Shown: piece after piece, positions 10,947 to 23,420 of the stretch | Layout of the letters: each line of letters starts with the position of its first letter | Position numbering within the stretch: position 1 is the first letter of the stretch | NCBI GenBank assembly: GCA_032622095.1 | Contig: CP136068.1 | Coordinates: 54,210,025 to 54,274,024, forward strand | DNA from: Siphonodentalium dalli | Taxonomy: Eukaryota > Mollusca > Scaphopoda > Gadilida > Siphonodentaliidae | Length of the DNA: 64,000 bases | Direction: 5' to 3' | The notes under the pieces: model-generated | Database searches by the model: none | Seen by the model: the letters and a program-made list of their open reading frames with translations, nothing else | What the model was told of the DNA's origin: nothing | Position numbers and translations under genes: made by a program

Positions 10947-12721
10947 TAGCTCAACTTACTTTGTAAGTTTGAGCTATTGCCATGGTTTGGTGTCAGTCGT
11001 CCGTGTGTGCGTGTGTCCGTCAACAATTTCCTTTGGCGCGGGCTACAGGTCGTACCTTTGTTCTGATCTTTATGAAATTTGTCATGAATGTTGACATTGA
11101 CATGTAGATGGGAACGAGTCATTTTGGTGTCATTTGGCCAAAAAACATGGCCGCTGGCAGCCATCTTGGATTTCAAAATTCAATCCATTGGCGCGGGCTA
11201 CATGTCGTACTGTTTGTCTGATCATCATGAAATTTGTGATGGATGTTAATACTGACATGTAGATGGGAACGAGTGATTTTGGGGTCGTTCGGCCAAAAAA
11301 CATGGCCGCCAGCAGCCATCTTGGATTTTACTCTTTGCATGACTAAATCCTTTGGCGCGGGCTACAGGTTGTAGCTTTGGTCGGAACTTCATGAAATATT
11401 TCATGGATGTTAACAATGACATGTAGATGGGAACGAGTCATTTTGGTGTCGTTCGGCCGAAAAACATGGCCGTCAGCAGCCATCTTGGATTTTACTCTTT
11501 ACATGACTAAATCCTTTGGCGCGGGCTACAGGTCGTACCTTTTGTCTGATGTTTATGAAATTTGCATGAACGTTGCCATTGACATGTAGATGGGAACGAG
11601 TCATTTTGGGGTCATTCGGCAAAAAAACATGGCTGCTGGCGGCCATCTTGGATTTCAAAATTAAATCCATTGGCGCGGGCTACAGGTCGTACTATTCGTC
11701 TGATCATCATGAAATTTGTCATGGATGTTAATATTGACATGTAGATGGGAACGAGTGATTTTGGGGTCGTTCGGCCAAAAAACATGGCCGCCAGCATCCA
11801 TCTTGGTTTTTACTCTTTGCATGACTAAATCCTTTGGCGCGGGCTACAGGTCGTACTATTCGTCTGATCATCATGAAATTTGTCATGGATGTTAATATTG
11901 ACATGTAGATGGGAACGAGTGATTTTGGGGTCGTTTGGCCGAAAAACATGGCCGTCAGCAGCCATCTTGGATTTACTCTTTACATGACTAAATCCTTTGG
12001 CGCGGGCTACAGGTCGTACCTTTTGTCTGATGTTTATGAAATTTGCATGAACGTTGCCATTGACATGTAGATGGGAACGAGTCATTTTGGGGTCATTCGG
12101 CAAAAAAACATGGCTGCTGGCAGCCATCTTGGATTTCAAAATTCAATCCATTGGCGCTGGCTACAGGTCGTACTATTCGTCTGATCATCATGAAATTTGT
12201 CATGGATGTTAATATTGACATGTAGATGGGAACGAGTGATTTTGGGGTCGTTCGGCCAAAAAACATGGCCGCCAGCAGCCATCTTGGATTTTACTCTTTG
12301 CATGACTAAATCCTTTGGCGCTGGCTACAGGTCGTAGCTTTGGTCGGAACTTCATGAAATTTGTCATGGATATTAACAATGACATGGAGATGGGAACGAG
12401 TCATTTTGGGGTCATTCGGCCAAAAAACATGGCCACCAGCAGCCATCTTGGATTTTACTCTTTGCATGAATAAATCCTTTGTCGCGGGCTACAGGTCGTA
12501 GCTTTGGTCAGATCTTCATGAAATTTGTCATGGATGTTAATAATGACATGTAGATGGGAACGAGTCCTTTGGGGTCAATTGGCCAAAAAACATGGCCGCC
12601 AGCAGCCATCTTGGATTTTACTCTTTGCATGACTAAATCCTTTGGCACAGGTCAGACATTGCAATTAGCACCTTTCCTTTCCTGTCAACCATTAAATTAT
12701 TCCCCTACCTAAGTTGAGCTA
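10947..12721. mobile_element. 'tagctcaac' element with about ten internal 163-bp tandem copies
   Basis: 12-bp inverted ends (tagctcaactta at 10947-10958; complement at 12710-12721) are followed on the right by a small palindrome 'agtgtcattgacact'. The interior is an array of a unit of about 163 bp: 'ggcgcgggctacaggtcgta', then 'gacatgtagatgggaacgag', then 'gccatcttggatt'. Units start near 11036, 11190, 11354, 11518, 11683, 11837, 11999, 12152, 12317, 12480 and 12643. Apparent antisense frames here are repeat translations. Related elements occur at 14326 and 26365. Confidence 0.75.
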
Positions 12722-12744
12722 CAGTGTCATTGACACTTTCATTA

Positions 12745-13200
12745 TGTTTACCCATACCATAGTATGGTAAACATAGTGTCGTTGTCCGGATTGACCACTC
12801 GTCGTGCGTCCGTCCGTCTGTCCGTAGACCCTTTACGCATGGTGCGATAACTCAAATATTTTATATCTGATTGGAACAAATTTTGTATATGAATTTCTCA
12901 GCACAAAAGACAGATCGAGTTCGAATATGGGTTTGATTAGACTATTTTTAACTGAAAATTTTTTTTAGATTGAATTTCTTGCTCAATTTAACAAAAAAAC
13001 AAAAAAATCATAAATGAAAAAAAGTATATAGTCAAATATTTTTTTTTAAATATAAATTAACAAAAAAAAATTTTTTTAAAGTTAACAAAATTTTTAAAAC
13101 TAACACGACTATAACTCTCCCTAGGGTACGTCACACCAAATTGTTTCCAAATTGTTTAAATCGGTCCAAAATCTTGCGTTATGTACTGGTAAATTTGTTT
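12745..13200. repeat. Interspersed repeat with palindromic head
   Basis: It starts with an imperfect palindrome (gtttacccataccatagtat region, 12747-12777), then '...gtcgtgcgtccgtccgtctg...', then an A/T-rich body. This is the same general architecture as the repeats at 2856 and 27955 but a different sequence. The right boundary is not defined. Confidence 0.45.
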
Positions 13201-13653
13201 GGAGCGACATTATATCCAATTCACCATTCCATCCCATGCCTTTGGACTACTTAGCTATTGATAAGGCTATAATATTTTCTGATGTCTCTTATGCCAATGT
13301 GCAGATAATCTGATAAAGAAAGCTATGGTATCTAATTTAAAATAAAGATTCAACAATACACATCACATGATATTAACAGTAGACTTGAACATATTTGCTG
13401 CCTAGCACAACTGAAGATATCTGATGGTCTGAGGTCATTATAAATGTTATGGGTTTAATAGAGATATCCCAGCTTCAACATAAACAATTCCTGTGATTTG
13501 TTGACAGCTCCGCTATATAATTGATATTAATGGGTCAGCAGTGAGGTGGCTTATCTTGATCTATACTGTTGGTAGAATTTGATACCTTATCACTGTAAAC
13601 TTAAATTGGACTCTCTTAACCCAAGTATTCCATGTCCAGGTCACCTTTCACAT

Positions 13654-13740
13654 TTAACCCGAGGCTGTGGTGGTGCAGCATTATAGATCATGTACCAGTG
13701 CATTCTCTTATATAAATGCGAGTGACCCATAGATTCCAAT
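13654..13740. repeat. Relic of the TTAA palindromic MITE family
   Basis: A TTAA followed by 'cccgaggctg', then 'ggtgcagcattatagatc' and 'cagtgcattctcttatata', resembles the left half of the family best preserved at 63230-63629. The right half is missing. Confidence 0.45.
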
Positions 13741-13954
13741 AATTTGTGTTATGTACATGTGTCTATAATAGTACATAACAGTATACTCTATAATTCAACA
13801 CCAAAACTCTCATTTATGATTCCGATCATAGTAATTTACTATCGCCAAGGGATGGGTTAACATCTGCCGATCGTGATCGGCCTCTCGTTCCCTTTATGGA
13901 AAATTCCCATTGCGAATCTATGCTAATATTTGTCATCAAATTACTATTTTCCAG

Positions 13955-14035
13955 AATGGGAAGGAAGTGATGAATGGTTCCGAGTACAGTTCAAAGGTTA
14001 TTTACAGTCGTTGTTAGTTACTGTCCGATCTGGAG
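13955..14035 (+). CDS. AVL9: AVL9 exon
   Basis: The acceptor is 'ctattttccag' and the donor is 'tggag|gttagt'. It is 81 bp, phase 1 to 1. It encodes 'EWEGSDEWFRVQFKGYLQSL', the WEG-DEW-(R)-QF motif of the family. A 6.35-kb intron full of tandemly expanded repeats precedes it, and the minisatellite-filled intron follows. Confidence 0.94.
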
Positions 14036-14325
14036 GTTAGTGTGCTGATATCACTATATGAGGCTAATATGATTTAGCCTTGGCAACTAGATGTATATCC
14101 ATGTTTAAGATGTTTAAGCCAGGTGTCTGTCCTTCTACTAGATAACAACTAATCTGCTGTAAAATCATTTAAATTCTGGGGATCTATTATGTTTAGTTTG
14201 TCGCTTGACTGGATCACTGAACAAAAATTCAAAACTCTCATTGGTTCACAAGAATGCAAGATGAGCATCGACATTCAGTGTATACTAGTTTTCAGCATGT
14301 TGTAAATTGGATTAAATAAAACTTT

Positions 14326-14552
14326 GTAAAATGTTTGAGCTATTGCCATGGGTTTGCTTCCATCTTCCGTCCATGTGTTCGTCAACAATTTCTTTTGGCT
14401 CACCCTACAGGCCTTATCCGATTCACCACCAAACTTATATTGATCTGCGGCGTGGACTCTAGATGGGAGCCATCAATTTTTTCAAAAATATCGTTAAAAA
14501 AACCATGGCTGTCGGCAGCCATTTTGGCTTTCAAATTTGAATATTTTTTGAA
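14326..14552. repeat. Fragment of the 'tagctcaac' element at the foot of the minisatellite
   Basis: 'tttgagctattgccatggg', '...cgtcaacaatttcttttggc...', '...ccatggctgtcggcagccat' match one internal unit plus the head of the 10947 and 26365 elements. The minisatellite begins immediately after it, so the array starts at or inside this fragment. Confidence 0.6.
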
Positions 14553-15000
14553 TGGTTTTAGTGGCCATATGTAATATGTGTGGGGTGGTATCTGTAACAC
14601 ACTAATTGGTTTTAGTGGCCATATGTAATATGTGTGGGGTGGTATCTGTAACATGGTAATTGGTTTTAGTGGCCATATGTAATATGTGTGGGGTGGTATC
14701 TGTAACACAGGAATTGGTTTTAGTGGCCATATGTAATATGTGTGGGGTGGTATCTGTAACACAGGAATTGGTTTTAGTGGCCATATGTAATATGTGTGGG
14801 GTGGTATCTGTAACACAGGAATTGGTTTTAGTGGCCTCACTTGATATATTTTATGTGATGAGGGTGGTGTCTGTAACATGGTAATTGGTTTTAGTCGCCT
14901 CACTTTATTTATTATACCGGTATGTGATGAGGGTGGTGTCTGTAACATGGTAATTGGTTTTAGTCGCCATATGTAATATGTGTGGGGTGGTATCTGTAAC

Positions 15001-15960
15001 ATGGGAATTGATTTTAGTCTCTCACTTGATATATTTTATGTGATGAGGGTGGTGTCTATAACATGGTAATTGGGTTTAGTCGCCTCACTTGATATATTTT
15101 ATGTGATGAGGGTGGTGTCTGTAACATGGTAATTGGTTTTAGTGGCCATATGTAATATGTGTGGGGTGGTATCTGTAACATGGTAATTGGTTTTAGTCGC
15201 CTCACTTGATATATTTTATGTGATGAGGATGGTGTCTGTAACACGGTAATTGGTTTTAGTCGCCTCACTTGATATATTTTATGTGATGAGGATGGTGTCT
15301 GTAACACGGTAATTGGTTTTAGTCGCATCACCTGATATATTTTATGTGATGAGGGTGGTGTCTGTAACATGGTAATTGGTTTTAGTGGCCATATGTAATA
15401 TGTGTGGGGTGGTATCTGTAACATGGTAATTGGTTTTAGTCGCCTCACTTTATTTATTATACCGGTATGTGATGAGGGTGGTGTCTGTAACATGGTAATT
15501 GGTTTTAGTCGCCATATGTAATATGTGTGGGGTGGTATCTGTAACATGGGAATTGATTTTAGTCTCTCACTTGATATATTTTATGTGATGAGGGTGGTGT
15601 CTATAACATGGTAATTGGGTTTAGTCGCCTCACTTGATATATTTTATGTGATGAGGGTGGTGTCTGTAACATGGTAATTGGTTTTAGTGGCCATATGTAA
15701 TATGTGTGGGGTGGTATCTGTAACATGGTAATTGGTTTTAGTCGCCTCACTTGATATATTTTATGTGATGAGGATGGTGTCTGTAACACGGTAATTGGTT
15801 TTAGTCGCCTCACTTGATATATTTTATGTGATGAGGATGGTGTCTGTAACACGGTAATTGGTTTTAGTCGCATCACCTGATATATTTTATGTGATGAGGG
15901 TGGTGTCTGTAACATGGTAATTGGTTTTAGTGGCCATATGTAATATGTGTGGGGTGGTAT
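15001..15960. repeat. Higher-order duplication, period about 545 bp
   Basis: The unusual unit 'atgggaattgattttagtct' followed by 'ctcacttgatata' occurs at 15001 and again at 15546. The order of 54-, 63- and 69-bp variants after each is largely the same. This indicates block duplication inside the minisatellite. Confidence 0.75.
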
Positions 15961-17100
15961 CTGTAACATGGTAATTGGTTTTAGTCGCCTCACTTGATAT
16001 ATTTTATGTGATGAGGATGGTGTCTGTAACACGGTAATTGGTTTTAGTCGCCTCACTTGATATATTTTATGTGATGAGGATGGTGTCTGTAACACGGTAA
16101 TTGGTTTTAGTCGCCTCACTTGATATATTTTATGTGATGAGGATGGTGTCTGTAACACGGTAATTGGTTTTAGTCGCCTCACTTGATATATTTTATGTGA
16201 TGAGGGTGGTGTCTGTAACATGGTAATTGGTTTTAGTCGCCTCACTTGATATATTTTATGTGATGAGGATGGTGTCTGTAACACGGTAATTGGTTTTAGT
16301 CGCCTCACTTGATATATTTTATATGATGAGGATGGTGTCTGTAACACGATAATTGGTTTTAGTGGCCATATGTAATATGTGTGGGGTGGTATCTATAACA
16401 TGGTAATTGGTTTTAGTCGCCTCACTTGATATATTTTATGTGATGAGGATGGTATCTGTAACACGGTAATTGGTTTTAGTCGCCTCACTTGATATATTTT
16501 ATGTGATGAGGATGGTATCTGTAACACGGTAATTGGTTTTAGTCGCCTCACTTGATATATTTTATGTGATGAGGATGGTGTATGTAACACGGTAATTGGT
16601 TTTAGTCGCCTCACTTGATATATTTTATGTGATGAGGATGGTGTCTGTAACACGGTAATTGGTTTTAGTCGCCTCACTTGATATATTTTATGTGATGAGG
16701 GTGGTGTCTGTAACATGGTAATTGGTTTTAGTCGCCTCACTTGATATATTTTATGTGATGAGGATGGTGTCTGTAACACGGTAATTGGTTTTAGTCGCCT
16801 CACTTGATATATTTTATGTGATGAGGATGGTGTCTGTAACACGGTAATTGGTTTTAGTCGCCTCACTTGATATATTTTATGTGATGAGGATGGTGTCTGT
16901 AACACGGTAATTGGTTTTAGTCGCCTCACTTGATATATTTTATGTGATGAGGGTGGTGTCTGTAACATGGTAATTGGTTTTAGTCGCCTCACTTGATATA
17001 TTTTATGTGATGAGGATGGTGTCTGTAACACGGTAATTGGTTTTAGTCGCCTCACTTGATATATTTTATGTGATGAGGATGGTGTCTGTAACACGATAAT

Positions 17101-20100
17101 TGGTTTTAGTGGTCATATGTAATATGTGTGGGGTGGTATCTATAACATGGTAATTGGTTTTAGTCGCCTCACTTGATATATTTTATGTGATGAGGATGGT
17201 GTCTGTAACATGGTAATTGGTTTTAGTCACCTCACTTGATATATTTTATGTGATGAGGATGGTGTCTGTAACATGGTAATTGGTTTTAGTCGCCTCACTT
17301 GATATATTTTATGTGATGAGGATGGTGTCTGTAACATGGTAATTGGTTTTAGTCGCCCCACTTGATATATTTTATGTGATGAGGATGGTGTCTGTAACAC
17401 GGTAATTGGTTTTAGTCGCCTCACTTGATATATTTTATGTGATGAGGATGGTGTCTGTAACACGGTAATTGGTTTTAGTCGCCTCACTTGATATATTTTA
17501 TGTGATGAGGATGGTGTCTGTAACATGGTAATTGGTTTTAGTCGCCTCACTTGATATATTTTATGTGATGAGGATGGTGTCTGTAACACTGTAATTGGTT
17601 TTAGTCGCCTCACTTGATATATTTTATGTGATGAGGATGGTGTCTGTAACATGGTAATTGGTTTTAGTCGCCTCACTTGATATATTTTATGTGATGAGGG
17701 TGGTGTCTGTAACACGGTAATTGGTTTTAGTCTCCTCACTTGATATATTTTATGTGATGAGGATGGTGTCTGTAACATGGTAATTGGTTTTAGTCGCCTC
17801 ACTTGATATATTTTATGTGATGAGGATGGTGTCTGTAACATGGTAATTGGTTTTAGTCGCCTCACTTGATATATTTTATGTGATGAGGATGGTGTCTGTA
17901 ACACGATAATTGGTTTTAGTGGTCATATGTAATATGTGTGGGATGGTATCTATAACATGGTAATTGGTTTTAGTCGCCTCACTTGATATATTTTATGTGA
18001 TGAGGATGGTGTCTGTAACAGGGTAATTGGTTTTAGTCGCCTCACTTGATATATTTTATGTGATGAGGATGGTGTCTGTAACATGGTAATTGGTTTTAGT
18101 CGCCTCACTTGATATATTTTATGTGATGAGGATGGTGTCTGTAACACGGTAATTGGTTTTAGTCGCCTCACTTGATATATTTTATGTGATGAGGATGGTG
18201 TCTGTAACACGGTAATTGGTTTTAGTCGCCTCACTTGATATATTTTATGTGATGAGGATGGTGTCTGTAACACGGTAATTGGTTTTAGTCGCCTCGCTTG
18301 ATATATTTTATGTGATGAGGATGGTGTCTGTAACACGGTAATTGGTTTTAGTCGCCTCACTTGATATATTTTATGTGATGAGGATGGTGTCTGTAACACG
18401 GTAATTGGTTTTAGTCGCCTCACTTGATATATTTTATGTGATGAGGATGGTGTCTGTAACATGGTAATTGGTTTTAGTCGCCTCACTTGATATATTTTAT
18501 GTGATGAGGGTGGTGTCTGTAACATGGTAATTGGTTTTAGTCGCCTCACTTGATATATTTTATGTGATGAGGATGGTGTCTGTAACACGGTAATTGGTTT
18601 TAGTCGCCTCACTTGATATATTTTATGTGATGAGGATGGTGTCTGTAACACGGTAATTGGTTTTAGTCGCCTCACTTGATATATTTTATGTGATGAGGAT
18701 GGTGTCTGTAACATGGTAATTGGTTTTAGTCGCCTCACTTGATATATTTTATGTGATGAGGATGGTGTCTGTAACATGGTAATTGGTTTTAGTCGCCTCA
18801 CTTGATATATTTTATGTGATGAGGGTGGTGTCTGTAACATGGTAATTGGTTTTAGTCGCCTCACTTGATATATTTTATGTGATGAGGGTGGTGTCTGTAA
18901 CATGGTAATTGGTTTTAGTCGCCTCACTTGATATATTTTATGTGATGAGGATGGTGTCTGTAACACGGTAATTGGTTTTAGTCGCCTCACTTGATATATT
19001 TTATGTGATGAGGATGGTGTCTGTAACACGGTAATTGGTTTTAGTCGCCTCACTTGATATATTTTATGTGATGAGGATGGTGTCTGTAACACGGTAATTG
19101 GTTTTAGTCGCCTCACTTGATATATTTTATGTGATGAGGATGGTGTCTGTAACACGGTAATTGGTTTTAGTCGCCTCACTTGATATATTTTATGTGATGA
19201 GGGTGGTGTCTGTAACATGGTAATTGGTTTTAGTCGCCTCACTTGATATATTTTATGTGATGAGGATGGTGTCTGTAACACGGTAATTGGTTTTAGTCGC
19301 CTCACTTGATATATTTTATGTGATGAGGATGGTGTCTGTAACACGATAATTGGTTTTAGTGGTCATATGTAATATGTGTGGGGTGGTATCTATAACATGG
19401 TAATTGGTTTTAGTCGCCTCACTTGATATATTTTATGTGATGAGGATGGTGTCTGTAACATGGTAATTGGTTTTAGTCACCTCACTTGATATATTTTATG
19501 TGATGAGGATGGTGTCTGTAACATGGTAATTGGTTTTAGTCGCCTCACTTGATATATTTTATGTGATGAGGATGGTGTCTGTAACATGGTAATTGGTTTT
19601 AGTCGCCCCACTTGATATATTTTATGTGATGAGGATGGTGTCTGTAACACGGTAATTGGTTTTAGTCGCCTCACTTGATATATTTTATGTGATGAGGATG
19701 GTGTCTGTAACACGGTAATTGGTTTTAGTCGCCTCACTTGATATATTTTATGTGATGAGGATGGTGTCTGTAACATGGTAATTGGTTTTAGTCGCCTCAC
19801 TTGATATATTTTATGTGATGAGGATGGTGTCTGTAACACTGTAATTGGTTTTAGTCGCCTCACTTGATATATTTTATGTGATGAGGATGGTGTCTGTAAC
19901 ATGGTAATTGGTTTTAGTCGCCTCACTTGATATATTTTATGTGATGAGGGTGGTGTCTGTAACACGGTAATTGGTTTTAGTCTCCTCACTTGATATATTT
20001 TATGTGATGAGGATGGTGTCTGTAACATGGTAATTGGTTTTAGTCGCCTCACTTGATATATTTTATGTGATGAGGATGGTGTCTGTAACATGGTAATTGG

Positions 20101-21382
20101 TTTTAGTCGCCTCACTTGATATATTTTATGTGATGAGGATGGTGTCTGTAACACGATAATTGGTTTTAGTGGTCATATGTAATATGTGTGGGATGGTATC
20201 TATAACATGGTAATTGGTTTTAGTCGCCTCACTTGATATATTTTATGTGATGAGGATGGTGTCTGTAACAGGGTAATTGGTTTTAGTCGCCTCACTTGAT
20301 ATATTTTATGTGATGAGGATGGTGTCTGTAACATGGTAATTGGTTTTAGTCGCCTCACTTGATATATTTTATGTGATGAGGATGGTGTCTGTAACACGGT
20401 AATTGGTTTTAGTCGCCTCACTTGATATATTTTATGTGATGAGGATGGTGTCTGTAACACGGTAATTGGTTTTAGTCGCCTCACTTGATATATTTTATGT
20501 GATGAGGATGGTGTCTGTAACACGGTAATTGGTTTTAGTCGCCTCGCTTGATATATTTTATGTGATGAGGATGGTGTCTGTAACACGGTAATTGGTTTTA
20601 GTCGCCTCACTTGATATATTTTATGTGATGAGGATGGTGTCTGTAACACGGTAATTGGTTTTAGTCGCCTCACTTGATATATTTTATGTGATGAGGATGG
20701 TGTCTGTAACATGGTAATTGGTTTTAGTCGCCTCACTTGATATATTTTATGTGATGAGGGTGGTGTCTGTAACATGGTAATTGGTTTTAGTCGCCTCACT
20801 TGATATATTTTATGTGATGAGGATGGTGTCTGTAACACGGTAATTGGTTTTAGTCGCCTCACTTGATATATTTTATGTGATGAGGATGGTGTCTGTAACA
20901 CGGTAATTGGTTTTAGTCGCCTCACTTGATATATTTTATGTGATGAGGATGGTGTCTGTAACATGGTAATTGGTTTTAGTCGCCTCACTTGATATATTTT
21001 ATGTGATGAGGATGGTGTCTGTAACATGGTAATTGGTTTTAGTCGCCTCACTTGATATATTTTATGTGATGAGGGTGGTGTCTGTAACATGGTAATTGGT
21101 TTTAGTCGCCTCACTTGATATATTTTATGTGATGAGGGTGGTGTCTGTAACATGGTAATTGGTTTTAGTCGCCTCACTTGATATATTTTATGTGATGAGG
21201 ATGGTGTCTGTAACACGGTAATTGGTTTTAGTCGCCTCACTTGATATATTTTATGTGATGAGGATGGTGTCTGTAACACGGTAATTGGTTTTAGTCGCCT
21301 CACTTGATATATTTTATGTGATGAGGATGGTGTCTGTAACATGGTAATTGGTTTTAGTCGCCTCACTTGATATATTTTACAG
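17101..21382. repeat. Higher-order repeat, 2,250-bp period, two copies
   Basis: 17101-19350 and 19351-21382 are copies offset by exactly 2,250 bp. The 54-bp variant units lie at 17101 and about 17907 in copy 1 and at 19351 and about 20157 in copy 2. Rare variants recur at the same offset: 'agtcacctcac' (17227/19477), 'cgccccacttg' (17353/19603), 'aacagggtaa' (18017/20267), 'cgcctcgcttg' (18290/20540). 2,250 equals 34 units of 63 bp plus 2 of 54 bp. Copy 2 is cut short by the exon boundary. The near identity indicates a very recent event. Confidence 0.93.
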
Positions 21383-21497
21383 ATCAGGCTCTGATGGATG
21401 AGTTTGGGAGTAGTTTTATACAAGCTTGGAAGACAACACATAATTATAAGATATGGTCAGTTCAGGAACATGAAGGAATGAAGGATATTGACATTGG
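21383..21497 (+). CDS. AVL9: AVL9 exon
   Basis: The acceptor 'gatatattttacag' is formed by the last unit of the intronic minisatellite; the donor is 'attgg|gtatgt'. It is 115 bp, phase 1 to 2. It encodes 'DQALMDEFGSSFIQAWKTTH' followed by 'NYKIWSVQEHEGMKDIDIG', matching the 'FVTAWKNTHNYRVW' region of vertebrate AVL9 (recalled). The family match fixes the acceptor at 21381-21382. Confidence 0.94.
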
Positions 21498-21773
21498 GTA
21501 TGTACTGCACATCACAACTATAATGTGGTATATTATAAAATGACATGTTCTATGGAATTTGGACCTCGCCGAGAACAAGATTTTATTTTATTGTTTATCA
21601 ACCTCACACAGCTTATGATTTCTCGTGCAATTCTTATTTCACCGTCACATTTTATATAGCAACCATGTTCTACCTTGACGAGCAAGAATGTAGCAATGTG
21701 GCAGTGGCTCAACTAACGAGTCAATTTCCATACAATTATCTCTATCATGTTCCTAAACCTTTAATCTGTGCAT

Positions 21774-22165
21774 CCAGCATTACACAGTGGGCACCCTGGA
21801 CACCCAGCATTACACAGTGGGCAACCTGCATTACACCTGGACACCCTGGACACCCAGCATTACACAGTGGGCACCCAGTGTTACACAGTGGGCAACCTGC
21901 ATTACACCCTGGACACCCAGCATTACACAGTGGGCACCCAGCGTTACACAGTGGGCAACCTGCATTACACCCTGGACACCCAGCATTACACAGTGGGCAC
22001 CCAGCATTACACAGTGGGCACCCAGCATTACACAGTGGGCACCCTGCACTGTATTACAGCCTGGGTACCCTGCATTACACCATGTATAACACCCTGAGCA
22101 CCGTGCATTACACCCAGGTACCCATCATTACACAGTGGGCACCCTGCATCACACCCTGGTCTCTC
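21774..22165 (+). repeat. 21-bp tandem array in AVL9 intron 5
   Basis: Mixed units of 'cagcattacacagtgggcac' and 'ctgcattacaccctggacac' alternate in a semi-regular pattern, more degenerate toward the right end. Both strands are open because of the 21-bp period; no gene is implied. Confidence 0.92.
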
Positions 22166-22252
22166 TGAATAGATGCTAGATGCAATAGATATATAACATA
22201 GGTATGGAAAAAGCATTGCTTCATCATAACTTCCCCTTTTCTTCTATTTCAG

Positions 22253-22306
22253 CCATCCGTGTCATGGGCATTTGAATGTTGCTGATATTAAAGTTCGCCT
22301 TTCCCA
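22253..22306 (+). CDS. AVL9: AVL9 exon (54 bp)
   Basis: The acceptor is 'tctatttcag' and the donor is 'ccca|gtgagt'. It is 54 bp, phase 2 to 2. It encodes 'HPCHGHLNVADIKVRLS', equivalent to the 'HPFQGQYSVSDMKLRFS' segment of vertebrate AVL9 (recalled). It is short but supported by both splice sites, phase and homology. Confidence 0.92.
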
Positions 22307-23420
22307 GTGAGTAATCCTTGTGCTTTATATCGCTGTTGGGGAAACTGAATTCCAAACAAATAAAGTGTTTTGTTTCATGGGTCCCGCCGCCTTGGATTTC
22401 AACCCTCGCATTGAATGTTTTTATTGACATTACAAAAATATCAAAACCCGCGTTATAAGCATACAACGAAAATATGCAATACAATACCTAAATTGGAGCA
22501 TGTTGTTTCATTGTAGTTTTGAGCATTGTTTTCCGTCTGTTTGCTTTTTTGACGCAACTACATTTTAGTCAAGGTTGGACCATAATTTAAGCTTGTTGAC
22601 TGCCGAAAATCAATTTATTTAATGTTATTTAGCTCGGTCGGTCGAGTGATTGGTAAAATGAAAAAATTGGATTCCTGGATATGGACATATTTGTAAGTGA
22701 ACATGTGCTACAGTACAGGACGATTTAAACATGCATAGATCCAAATACATGAACAGATGTCCATTTGAACCCTTTCTATTTGAAGCTTGTGTTTTTTCAA
22801 AAGTAACTTTTACCAACATTTATAAGGATCATTGAATGGAGATGAATACAGATTAATAGACTACGTAATATGCTAATCATGCTTGTACCAATGCAAATTA
22901 AAGGAAACAAATAGAACAATGTTTAGGCTTCATGCACATGCCTACTTATTTTGGATTGATTAACAAAGGAAGTTTCTTTGGAAATAGACTAAAATAAAAT
23001 GCTTACAGAAAATATAATGTTGCCAACCTGCCACAATGTAGGCATTAGATGGTATGCTATCGGGGGAATACATAATGAAAATAAAACCTGCACTGATTTG
23101 AAAAATAAATTGTTCGTGAAACAAAACATTAATTTTGTTTGGCCTGAGTATTGCATTTTATTCATATTCTGGGATTGTTATTCAGCATAGTTGATTTTAT
23201 CTCAAGAAGCCTCGGACACATGTCATTGAGAATATTCCCTTGAGTGTCAAATTTAACCTCAGTAAACCCTGACATGGGCGAACAGGACCAAATTTCAAGC
23301 TTGGTCTGAGTTGTGCTATTCCAATGGATACATGGCCATTTCAATTTTCACGCTTACAGAAGCAAGCACATTTGAAGAAATGAACACTCATAATGAGTCT
23401 GTGCCTCCATAAATCTGATA
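22307..23420. other. AVL9 intron 6, left part
   Basis: AT-rich intronic sequence. No repeats, inverted ends or exons were recognised. Confidence 0.5.

Larger units (their letters stand above)
14553..21382. repeat. Minisatellite of about 6.8 kb filling AVL9 intron 4
   Basis: About 110 tandem units. The main unit is 63 bp (ggtaattggttttagtcgcc, tcacttgatatattttatgt, gatgaggatggtgtctgtaacac). A 54-bp variant (core 'ggccatatgtaatatgtgtg') dominates the left end, and a 69-bp variant carries 'tatttattataccggtatg'. Most differences sit at two sites (gagGatgg/gagGgtgg and aacAc/aacAt). The final unit ends 'cacttgatatattttacag', where the AG at 21381-21382 is the splice acceptor of the next exon. Unit lengths 54, 63 and 69 are multiples of three, so the minus strand stays open for up to 464 codons as a 21-residue repeat. 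There is no sign that this is translated. Confidence 0.97.

Noticed and set aside
10947-12139. Overlapping minus-strand frames (KSKMAASSHVFLPNDPKMTR type).
   Set aside because: These are translations of the 163-bp tandem unit. The same peptides shift frame between units, which a real gene would not do.
14553-21382. A CRISPR-like reading of the regular repeat array.
   Set aside because: There are no unique spacers; the unit is contiguous and the sequence is eukaryotic intron.
15601-21441. Long minus-strand open frames (up to 464 codons) with a 21-residue repeat such as LQTPSSSHKIYQVRRLKPIT.
   Set aside because: They are the minisatellite read backwards. The unit lengths are multiples of three and the unit happens to lack stops in one frame. 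There are no flanking unique coding sequence, splice logic or domain, and the array lies in an AVL9 intron.
21545-22168. 207-codon open frame rich in HSGHPALHSG.
   Set aside because: It overlaps the 21-bp tandem array in AVL9 intron 5; all three frames and the reverse strand are open for the same reason.
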